6,101 bases of DNA from JAIBAI01 sp044238875 (lineage in GTDB: Bacteria > Bacteroidota > Bacteroidia > M30B66), in the NCBI GenBank assembly GCA_044238875.1, contig JBIICM010000152.1:1-6101 (forward strand), written 5' to 3'. A model generated the notes under the pieces. The model saw nothing but the letters and a program-made list of their open reading frames with translations. It was not told where the DNA came from and did not search any database. Both the position numbers and the translations under genes were made by a program. This document shows, in pieces, positions 1 to 5,537 of the stretch. How positions within the stretch are numbered: position 1 is the stretch's first letter; each line of letters begins with the position of its first letter.

Positions 1-25
1 AAAACCAGCCCAGCAAAGCTGAGCC

Positions 26-85
26 AAAACAAAATAACCCACTTCCTTTAAGCAAGCTTAAGTCAGCAGGTTATTTAGTTTTTTT
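26..85. terminator. Candidate bidirectional terminator / inverted repeat
   Basis: AAATAACC at 32-39 pairs with GGTTATTT at 69-76. A second stem, TTAAGC/GCTTAA (48-53 with 56-61), sits inside it. On the plus strand the outer stem is followed by a T-run (79-85). On the minus strand it is followed by TGTTTTG (complement of 25-31). The structure could therefore end transcription of the minus-strand tRNA to its right and of any plus-strand gene to the left of the window. The outer stem is AT-rich and the loop is large, so strength is uncertain. The call rests on base pairing read by eye. Confidence 0.5.
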
Positions 86-114
86 GGCTGTTTCACAGCC
101 GGTTTTCATCAGCG

Positions 115-188
115 TGACCCCGGAGGGATTCGAACCCCCAACCAACAGAACCGGAATCTGTCATTCTATCCAATTGAACTACGGAGTC
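115..188 (-). tRNA. tRNA-Arg (anticodon CCG)
   Basis: The minus strand folds into a full cloverleaf. The acceptor stem GACTCCG pairs with CGGGGTC with one G-T pair. The D-arm is GTTC/GAAT. The anticodon stem ACAGA/TCTGT encloses the loop TTCCGGT, giving anticodon CCG, which reads the arginine codon CGG. The T-arm is GGGGG-TTCGAAT-CCCTC. The discriminator base is A at 115, and the 3' CCA is not encoded because the next bases read CGC. The gene is 74 nt. It lies 38 nt downstream of the T-tract that ends the neighbouring surface-protein gene, so it is probably transcribed from its own promoter. The two-way terminator at 26-85 lies just beyond its 3' end. Confidence 0.95.
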
Positions 189-200
189 GGATTACGGCTG

Positions 201-230
201 CGAAGTTAATGCTTTTGAGGATTAGTAAAA
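201..230 (-). promoter_or_regulatory. Candidate tRNA-Arg promoter
   Basis: On the minus strand TAACTTCG (201-208) matches the Bacteroidota -7 consensus TAnnTTTG at all but one fixed position. It lies 12 nt upstream of the mature tRNA 5' end. A TTT (228-230) lies 19 nt further upstream, where the -33 TTG is expected. That TTT belongs to the T-tract of the upstream gene's terminator, so the two signals would overlap. The -33 match is weak. Confidence 0.3.
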
Positions 231-261
231 AACAAAAAGGCCACGGGTTTACGTGGCCTTT
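227..261 (-). terminator. Intrinsic terminator of the 284-1945 gene
   Basis: A perfect 10-bp stem pairs AAAGGCCACG (236-245) with CGTGGCCTTT (252-261) around a 6-nt loop. Read on the minus strand, the stem is followed by a T-rich run broken only by one G (complement of 227-238). This is the classical Rho-independent form, 22 nt past the TGA of the surface-protein gene. On the plus strand only three T follow the stem, so it should act mainly in the minus direction. Confidence 0.88.
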
Positions 262-283
262 GATGATGTATGAAGGTAACTTA

Positions 284-1945
284 TCAGCGTTTTACAACCT
301 TAAGCACTTCTCTTCCTGATTGGGAATCAATACTCAGGAAATAAACTCCTGTTTGCAGATCAGAAAGGTTCATGGTATGAATCAGGCTGGCACTGCCATT
401 GGTGTTGAGCAACTCAGTGCGAACAGTTTGGCCGAGGTAGTTTAACACGTTCAAAGTGATTTTTTCGTCACCTGAACCTGTAAGGCTGAGTGTTAACTCG
501 TTGTTGAAAGGATTAGGGAATGCCTCAGCAAAGAGTACCTCATCAGCAATAGTCAGATTATCTTCAGCTTCTCTTTTGTTGTTATTGTTATCGCAGCCGT
601 TGATAACAACTACACCATCTACATCATATCCATCAGCAGAGCCTCCGAATTTAGATGCCTTACTGTGATCAGTTATACGCAGGTACTGAATAACACCTGC
701 AGCTGTAATGTCAAGTTCTCCATCTAGACACAGTTCCCCAAGCGGAATCCAATTGTTTCCATCAAGCGATCCTTCAAACAAAGCTTTCTCAGGATATTTA
801 GAGCAGGCGGGATTGCCGAAAGAGGTTTCCACAACTTTTAGGTCATTGGTCGATGGATTGTCAAAGATCACATAATCAAACCGCAGCTTGATCTGACCCC
901 CAAATCCAAGTGAAACAAAGTTAATAGCATTGGTATTTTGAGGAACACCTTCAGCGTTGGCTTTATTTCTGCGGCTGATATGAACCTGACTTCCACTTTT
1001 TGTCAATCCAGGGAAATAGTCGAAAGCCTCTGCAACTGAACCAACCAAAAGAGCAGCTGGAACAGGATTTTCTTCAGGACCATTCAAACACATGATACCG
1101 TCAACATCATAACCATCGGCAACTTGTCCGGCAAAAGAACCCAAAGATGTTATATCAACAAGTTTGATGTATTGCGCCCATTTAAGATTACCGAAATCAA
1201 ATTCGGTATCCTGACAACCTTCTCCTAAATATACGAAGTTGCATCCATCCTGAGAGGCGAAAGCCCTGATACGCTCAGGATAACGGGCACAAGTTGGAGG
1301 TCCGAAAGATGTTTCAAACACTTTAACATCGTTGCCCGGACCGTTTTTAACCGGATGACCGAATTTGAGGGTGATTTCACCGCCAAAACCGAGTGCTGCG
1401 AAGTTGTTATTGGCTTCAGATGTATTGGCATCGCTGTTTTGCGGCTCACCAAGCGCTTTTTCTTTGATCAGACGGGCAGGATTAATATTTCCGCCATCAT
1501 TACGCTTTGTGAAGCCATAGCTAATTACCTCTTCTGCATAACAGGTTTTAGGTTTTACTTCACACTTTGCGCCACCTGAAGCCTTGGTGTTCTGATAAGA
1601 TGCGGTGCCAACAGTCCATTTGATAATGGTAGTGTTAGCGGAGCCGGCAATGGTATTGGTGAAAAAGAAATTATCACCGGGCTGTGCAGTTCCGCTGCCA
1701 GTTTGGCTGGTTCCATAAACCACCCAGGTATATGCAAGCGGCGAGGTTGTGCGGTTTCTAACTCTCCAGCGACGGGTTGCCGACGGATCATCAGAACACA
1801 TAGAGGTAAGCAGTAGGTAATCTTTCGGCTGAATTTCGTTTTCGTTAACACCGTAAGAAATTCCTGACTCAGCTTTCAGCTGAATTGAACTTAGGGCCAC
1901 CATTGATATGAATGCTGCTTTTTTGATAAAATTGAAGGTTAACAT
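284..1945 (-). CDS. Type IX-secreted surface protein with two tandem repeat domains
   Basis: This is a secreted protein of 553 residues. I chose the ATG at 1945 because a signal peptide follows at once: IKK, then a hydrophobic stretch, then cleavage likely after LKA at residue 25. An in-frame TTG at 1990 would add 15 polar residues in front of it. Residues ~30-128 form a small module with the pattern WRVRN...WxVYGTxQTG, of a kind seen in Bacteroidota surface proteins. Residues ~136-288 and ~299-450 are two copies of one domain. Both contain LGFGGxIxLxF, D(V/L)KVxETSFGxPxC, YPE, LGExC and DGYDVDG. The paired cysteines (219/244 and 381/406) could form disulfides, and the Asp-rich DGYDVDG could bind calcium; both points are inference. 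Residues ~472-553 (AFPNPFNNELTL...LQTGVYFL...) match the type A type IX sorting domain, normally cleaved off at the surface. It is transcribed alone and ends in a strong terminator. Binding target unknown. Confidence 0.9.
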   Translation of the reverse strand: MLTFNFIKKAAFISMVALSSIQLKAESGISYGVNENEIQPKDYLLLTSMCSDDPSATRRWRVRNRTTSPLAYTWVVYGTSQTGSGTAQPGDNFFFTNTIAGSANTTIIKWTVGTASYQNTKASGGAKCEVKPKTCYAEEVISYGFTKRNDGGNINPARLIKEKALGEPQNSDANTSEANNNFAALGFGGEITLKFGHPVKNGPGNDVKVFETSFGPPTCARYPERIRAFASQDGCNFVYLGEGCQDTEFDFGNLKWAQYIKLVDITSLGSFAGQVADGYDVDGIMCLNGPEENPVPAALLVGSVAEAFDYFPGLTKSGSQVHISRRNKANAEGVPQNTNAINFVSLGFGGQIKLRFDYVIFDNPSTNDLKVVETSFGNPACSKYPEKALFEGSLDGNNWIPLGELCLDGELDITAAGVIQYLRITDHSKASKFGGSADGYDVDGVVVINGCDNNNNKREAEDNLTIADEVLFAEAFPNPFNNELTLSLTGSGDEKITLNVLNYLGQTVRTELLNTNGSASLIHTMNLSDLQTGVYFLSIDSQSGREVLKVVKR

Positions 1946-2227
1946 GGCTGTGAGGTTTTGGTTATGGTATCTGTTACGGTGCTCAAACAAATATGTTGCA
2001 AAATCTTACATTGAAATCGTGTTTTACCCAATCGAACAATTTAAATATAGCTGATAATCATCATAATAAAAAAACCATGAAACTGTATATGGGCCAGTAT
2101 TTGTAAGAAATCAGCTGTTAATTTGTGCTTTATAAGCTGCTAAACATTAAAATGACTAACTTTTTTAGATCAATCAACCGAGCACTATGATAAATAATTT
2201 AGGTTCAAATGGCTTGCAAAATAATTC

Positions 2228-2261
2228 TAAAATACTGAATAACAAGTTATTGAGTATTTTA
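2228..2261. repeat. 34-bp near-perfect palindrome, possible operator
   Basis: TAAAATACTGAATAAC (2228-2243) and GTTATTGAGTATTTTA (2246-2261) are reverse complements at 15 of 16 positions. The single mismatch is G against G, and only AA separates the arms. It begins 127 bp upstream of the 2355 start codon and lies between divergent genes. It has no GC-rich stem and no T-tract directly after it, so a terminator is unlikely. A site for a dimeric regulator, a cruciform, or the remnant of a small mobile repeat are the alternatives. Confidence 0.7.
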
Positions 2262-2309
2262 TATGGTTATTAAGAGCCGTAATTCCTCATTGGAGGTTTG
2301 ATGTTAATC

Positions 2310-2339
2310 TTCATGCTCCGCCTGAAAAGTCTATTTTTG
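2310..2339 (+). promoter_or_regulatory. Candidate promoter for the 2355 gene
   Basis: TATTTTTG at 2332-2339 is an exact match to the Bacteroidota -7 consensus TAnnTTTG. TTC at 2310-2312, 19 nt upstream, is one base off the -33 TTG. If used, the RNA would start only about 10 nt before the ATG at 2355, a very short leader. The position is suggestive, but AT-rich DNA yields such matches by chance. Confidence 0.35.
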
Positions 2340-2354
2340 ATGTTTTAAAAACCT

Positions 2355-3350
2355 ATGAAACGAAACTACCTGAACCTCTTAATGGTGTGGATGTTGATTC
2401 CACAATCTTTTCTTTTAGCTGCTTCCGGCGACACAATCGGCAGATCAAGCCGCTTTGTACCGCGTTTTTCACCGAATTTTAATACAACACTGGTGAAGGA
2501 TCCGCTTGGCGGTTATGTTTTTGGCACCGGCAAAAATGCCCCCTTCAAGGATCAGAATGGCGCCCCGTTGGGTGTGGTTACAGGGATTGCACAGGGTTAT
2601 GAGGTCAATGACCCAATAAGAATTACTCATATTCTTTCTTTCATTCCGGTTAAAAGATCGGCCAATGCATCATCTTCCTCCAAGGCTGTTTTTTCAGTTC
2701 ATGCTATTCAATCAGGTAAAGCGGTTGAAGGTCCGCAGCAAACACCTGTTTCTGGTCCGGGAGCGGCAATTAGCTCGGTAGAAGTTCCATATTCTGCTAT
2801 CAATACCGCACAGGGTATTTATACGGTTGCAGCCCTGCCTGCTCCGGTTGAAGTAGATAAAGACTTCGCCATCAGCTGCATGTACAATGATTTTATCAGC
2901 AATTCCGACTCAATTGGATTCCTTACCGATGCAAACGGAGATGGGCTGGGCATGAAATATAACTGGAGAATGGTGAGTATTACCAATTTATGGGACAAGT
3001 GGTTTGGCTCTGCTACGTGGAATCTTAACCTGAATGTAGCGCTTTTTGCTGTAACAGAAAACGCTACCGGCTTAACTGATCAACCACAACGCGAAAACCC
3101 GGCCCGCCTTTTTCCTAATCCTGCGCAAGGTTTAGCTCATCTTGAATTTTTCAGCGAGAAACAGCAGACATGGTCTATAACCTTCATAGATGCTGCAGGC
3201 CGTGTTGTTAAAAATGAGTCACTGGGTTTGCGCACTGCCGGTCTGAACCAATTACAAACCGATCTGTCATTATTGGCTCCAGGCACCTACATTTATATGC
3301 TTGAAGCGGAAGATGGCAGTCGCATTGCGCACTCTTTTTTGAAGAATTGA
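2355..3350 (+). CDS. Small type IX-secreted protein, function unknown
   Basis: This is a secreted protein of 331 residues. It opens with MKRN and a hydrophobic stretch, with signal-peptide cleavage likely near AAS at residues 22-24. The central part (~30-235) is a predicted all-beta region beginning with a GGYVFGTG motif and continuing with KAVFSVHAI and VPYSAINTAQG. This style recurs in Bacteroidota sorting-domain proteins; I do not know its function. DANGDGLG at 192-199 resembles a calcium-binding loop. Residues ~247-331 (ARLFPNPAQGLAHLEF...LLAPGTYIYML) match the type A type IX sorting domain, so export across the outer membrane is likely. I kept the ATG at 2355 because the signal peptide follows it directly. 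The gene has no same-strand partner and converges on the TonB-domain gene with 18 bp between stops. No enzyme motif was seen. Confidence 0.88.
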   Translation: MKRNYLNLLMVWMLIPQSFLLAASGDTIGRSSRFVPRFSPNFNTTLVKDPLGGYVFGTGKNAPFKDQNGAPLGVVTGIAQGYEVNDPIRITHILSFIPVKRSANASSSSKAVFSVHAIQSGKAVEGPQQTPVSGPGAAISSVEVPYSAINTAQGIYTVAALPAPVEVDKDFAISCMYNDFISNSDSIGFLTDANGDGLGMKYNWRMVSITNLWDKWFGSATWNLNLNVALFAVTENATGLTDQPQRENPARLFPNPAQGLAHLEFFSEKQQTWSITFIDAAGRVVKNESLGLRTAGLNQLQTDLSLLAPGTYIYMLEAEDGSRIAHSFLKN

Positions 3351-3352
3351 TT

Positions 3353-3364
3353 GCCCCTTGGGGC
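3353..3364. terminator. Short GC hairpin between convergent genes
   Basis: GCCCC (3353-3357) pairs with GGGGC (3360-3364) in the 18-bp gap between the stop codons of the 2355 gene and the TonB-domain gene. The loop is tight and no T-tract follows on either strand. It could slow polymerase in both directions but is not a canonical intrinsic terminator. Confidence 0.35.
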
Positions 3365-3368
3365 CTGA

Positions 3369-3848
3369 TTAACCCAATTTGATGGTATAACTGAATGACC
3401 CGGATCTGGCAGGTTTGTCAGCTTCGGGTTCTTTTTTGAGTTCGTATTGCAGGCGGATGGTTTCGTCGCCGGGAGGTTTTCCGGGAAGGGGTAGTCTGAA
3501 ATGTATGTTAAGGCTTTGGTGAAAGGTTACTTTCAGCCCTTGTTTTTTCGTTTTTTCGTACTGCAATAGCTTTACAAGTCTGATGGCCTCTTCATCACAA
3601 CCAGCGCCAATACCATGTAAAATCTGCACATTGCTGACGCTGCCGAATTCATCAATATCAAATTTAAGCGAAACAATTCCATGAACCTGTTGTCTGATCG
3701 CTTCTTCAGGATACTGCAGCTGGTTTTTAATGAATTCATCCATGGCTTTTCTTCCTCCCGGATAGCGGGGTTTATGGAAAAAATGCTCAGGCTTTGCCTG
3801 CTTTTTCAAGTGAAATTTATTTAAGCCAGTCGCTTTTGACAGCTGCAA
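3369..3848 (-). CDS. TonB C-terminal-domain protein without membrane anchor
   Basis: This small protein is mostly a TonB C-terminal domain. Numbered from the TTG at 3848 (159 residues), RYPGGRKAMDEFI (28-40), LQYPEEAIRQQVHGIVSL (44-61), a D-E-F-G-S turn (66-70) and GIGAGCDEEAIRLVKLL (79-95) follow the Bacteroidota TonB pattern closely. TonB proteins carry energy from the inner membrane to outer-membrane receptors, but they normally have an N-terminal membrane helix and a proline-rich linker. Neither is present here. Residues ~120-159 form an unusual charged tail ending SFSYTIKLG. The start is uncertain because no ATG precedes the domain. The TTG at 3848 overlaps the upstream gene by 32 nt, while a TTG at 3809 lies 7 nt past its stop and would give 146 residues. 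I report the longer extent. It is the last gene of the DUF1599-DoxX operon, and its role is not known. Confidence 0.75.
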   Translation of the reverse strand: MQLSKATGLNKFHLKKQAKPEHFFHKPRYPGGRKAMDEFIKNQLQYPEEAIRQQVHGIVSLKFDIDEFGSVSNVQILHGIGAGCDEEAIRLVKLLQYEKTKKQGLKVTFHQSLNIHFRLPLPGKPPGDETIRLQYELKKEPEADKPARSGSFSYTIKLG

Positions 3849-4944
3849 AACTGGGGAATGAACGATAGGGCCACATGGCCAGTACCTTGGATCCTTTTAA
3901 CAAAATAAGGCCGGGATTGCTCCGAATCATTGTTTTTAACTGTGTGGCATCCACAATATACCAGGGATAGGCTGCCTGAACATCATGCCTGAAAGCTTCC
4001 AGGCGGTCAGGTGTTGCAGCCGTCAGACCCATAAACGGAATTTTATCTTTTTCGCAGAGCGCTGCAAAATCATTGATTCGTGGCTGGATGCCCAAATCGG
4101 CCTTGTCGAGATCATAACTCACCAGTAAAAACTGATACCCCTGATAATTCAGAATGTCATCTGTATAGTCATTTCCATCGGGGTCAGTCAGACTGAAATC
4201 ATGTATAGGGGCAGGTACGCCGGGCTTTACTTCCGTACTTTTCTGATCAACAAATTTCCATTTTCCAGTAGTCCAGTTTACAGTATCTGTATAAGGTATT
4301 TTATCAAAAAGGGAGTCTTTTCCGCTTAGGGTATCCTTGTAAACAAATTTGGTTTCAATCACCGGATCAATACCTCCTTTCATGCCTTCACGTATGTCAT
4401 TGCCTACGGCATAAGGTCTGAAATCTTTTACCGGCAGATAATTATAGGTGTAAAGCGGAAAAGCGGTTGCCAGAAAAGCTACGGTGATCAGCAATGCATT
4501 GCTAAGTTTTGGACCGGATAAGGGGCGAATATTTTTTACACCGGCCACCAGGACCACAATCAAAACCAGCAAAACAATGTCTTTTGAGAATGATTCCCAT
4601 GGGGTTAACTTAAGGGCATCACCAAAACATCCGCAATCGGTAACCTTGTTGTAATAAGCAGAATAGAAGGTAAGGAATGTGAAAAATACGATCATGATCA
4701 GTAAAAGCCAGGCAGTAAGTCTGATGCGGTTTCCGATGAGGAGCATAAAACCAAGCAAAATCTCGCCGATACAAATCAAAATGGCCTGCCATACCGCAGT
4801 AGGTATCATAAATTCAGTACCGAAAACCTGGTAATATTCTTCGAGTTTATAGCCAAAACCGATAGGGTCATTGGCTTTAATTAAACCAGAAATGATAAAG
4901 AGTACACCAACCAGTATGCGTGAAATTTGAACGAGTAACTTCAT
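3817..4944 (-). CDS. DoxX/MauE-like membrane protein with thioredoxin-like domain
   Basis: This is an inner-membrane protein of 375 residues, resembling what I recall as the BT_3928 family of Bacteroidota. Hydrophobic helices are visible near 8-23, 51-70, 77-97, 121-136 and 149-166. The first carries the DoxX-like pattern SRILVGVLFIISGLIKANDP. DCGCFGD (103-109) is a Cys-x-Cys motif of the MauE/DoxX type, placed at a membrane edge, which suggests thiol redox work. Residues ~243-375 look like a TlpA/thioredoxin-type domain (PAPIHDFSLTDPDG, then FLLVSYDL, then NPGLILL with the likely cis-proline at 344). The CXXC motif expected after the FLLVSYDL strand is missing, and the only cysteine in this domain is at 297. 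The domain may bind rather than reduce its partner, or pair with the membrane cysteines. It starts at the ATG at 4944, 31 nt after the DUF1599 stop, and overlaps or abuts the TonB-domain gene. Substrate unknown. Confidence 0.85.
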   Translation of the reverse strand: MKLLVQISRILVGVLFIISGLIKANDPIGFGYKLEEYYQVFGTEFMIPTAVWQAILICIGEILLGFMLLIGNRIRLTAWLLLIMIVFFTFLTFYSAYYNKVTDCGCFGDALKLTPWESFSKDIVLLVLIVVLVAGVKNIRPLSGPKLSNALLITVAFLATAFPLYTYNYLPVKDFRPYAVGNDIREGMKGGIDPVIETKFVYKDTLSGKDSLFDKIPYTDTVNWTTGKWKFVDQKSTEVKPGVPAPIHDFSLTDPDGNDYTDDILNYQGYQFLLVSYDLDKADLGIQPRINDFAALCEKDKIPFMGLTAATPDRLEAFRHDVQAAYPWYIVDATQLKTMIRSNPGLILLKGSKVLAMWPYRSFPSFAAVKSDWLK

Positions 4945-4975
4945 TTTGAAATCATTTTTTTGCGTTTAACAAAAT

Positions 4976-5518
4976 TCAGACCTTTTCCGCCATGCGGATG
5001 AGTGCAAAAATAGCGTAATTGATTATATCCATATAATTGGCATCAATGCCCTCAGAAACAAAGGTTTGCCCGCTATTGTCCTCTATTTGTCTGATCCGCC
5101 TGATGCGCACCAGCACCATATCGGTGAAAGAACTGATTCGCATTTCGCGCCAGGCTTCACCATAATCATGGTTTTTCTTGATCATCAGCGCTTTAACCGT
5201 CGCAATAATTTCATCAAAATAGGTTTCAGCCTCTTCTACAGGTAATTCAATCCGCTGATCGTCTTGCAGCTGCAACTGAATGAGGCCCATCACGGCATAA
5301 TTGATAATTCCGATATATTCAGGTTCTATACCTTCATTGATCAGGTGATAGCCATTGGTTTCAATACCCCTTATTCGCTGGGCTTTGATGAACAGCTGAT
5401 CAGTGATGGTGGTACCTCTCAGGATGCGCCAGGATGTGCCATAATCTGCATTTTTCTTCAGAAATATATCTTTGCAGGCAAGAATTACTGAATCAAATTG
5501 CCGGGAGGTCTGTTCCAT
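4976..5518 (-). CDS. DUF1599 (nucleotide modification associated domain 1) protein
   Basis: This 180-residue soluble protein is made of two copies of the DUF1599 domain. Copy 1 (~11-84) and copy 2 (~104-177) share KKNxDYGxxW, RIRxIE, EGI, Y and IINYA in the same order and spacing. No signal peptide or membrane helix is seen. The family has been named nucleotide modification associated domain 1, and some members sit in DNA-modification loci of phages; in Bacteroidota I recall it as a chromosomal gene near folP. Its reaction is not established to my knowledge, so a nucleotide-related role is inference. The conserved Lys, Asp, Tyr, Trp and Glu residues look like a ligand site repeated in each half. 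The start at 5518 is the first ATG, 19 bp from the divergent folP start. It is first in the operon with the DoxX-like and TonB-domain genes. Confidence 0.88.
   Translation of the reverse strand: MEQTSRQFDSVILACKDIFLKKNADYGTSWRILRGTTITDQLFIKAQRIRGIETNGYHLINEGIEPEYIGIINYAVMGLIQLQLQDDQRIELPVEEAETYFDEIIATVKALMIKKNHDYGEAWREMRISSFTDMVLVRIRRIRQIEDNSGQTFVSEGIDANYMDIINYAIFALIRMAEKV
5467..5474 (+). promoter_or_regulatory. Candidate folP -7 box inside the DUF1599 gene
   Basis: TATCTTTG is an exact match to the Bacteroidota -7 consensus TAnnTTTG, 63 nt upstream of the folP ATG. No TTG is found at the expected -33 position. A competing candidate is TTG at 5498-5500 with TATACTTTG at 5523-5531, which fits the -33 box better but the -7 box worse. 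It would give a leaderless or nearly leaderless mRNA for the ATG at 5538, or a ~20-nt leader for the ATG at 5559. Confidence 0.25.
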
Positions 5519-5537
5519 ACATTATACTTTGCCAAAA

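Larger units (their letters stand above)
1946..2354. other. Divergent intergenic region
   Basis: This is 409 bp of AT-rich DNA between the starts of two divergent type IX cargo genes. I see no convincing gene in it. It holds a 34-bp palindrome (2228-2261) and a candidate promoter for the plus-strand gene (2310-2339). For the minus-strand gene, a poor promoter-like pair exists: TTG (complement of 2029-2031), a 20-nt spacer, then TAAGATTTTG (complement of 1999-2008), which fits TAnnTTTG badly. A weak CAGCT/AGCTG pairing (2112-2116 with 2135-2139) is probably chance. A 15-codon ORF with GGAGG in front lies at 2301-2348. Confidence 0.6.

Noticed and set aside
115..188. The tRNA gene as an integration (att) site
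   Set aside because: No integrase, and no duplicated tRNA 3' end, is visible in the window. The neighbouring genes look like ordinary chromosomal genes.
456..668. Plus-strand open frame of 70 codons
   Set aside because: It lies antisense within the type IX cargo gene. Its translation is Ser/Leu-rich and low in complexity, with no domain or start signal. It is a shadow of the real gene.
1225..1851. Further open frames on both strands within the large surface-protein gene
   Set aside because: They overlap the well-supported coding frame, show no recognisable motifs, and reflect that gene's codon composition.
2101..2125. TTG...TTAATTTG promoter-like pair in the divergent region
   Set aside because: The spacing is only 14 nt, too short for the Bacteroidota -33/-7 arrangement, and the -7 box lacks the A of TAnnTTTG.
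3805..3850. Programmed frameshift joining the DoxX-like protein to the TonB domain
   Set aside because: Joining needs a +1 (or -2) shift. The codons before the stop (CTT AAA TAA) do not allow good re-pairing after a +1 slip, and there is no heptamer or Shine-Dalgarno-like stimulator. The DoxX-like protein also appears complete.
5264..5491. Plus-strand open frame antisense to DUF1599
   Set aside because: The DUF1599 frame has clear family motifs in two copies. The antisense frame has none.
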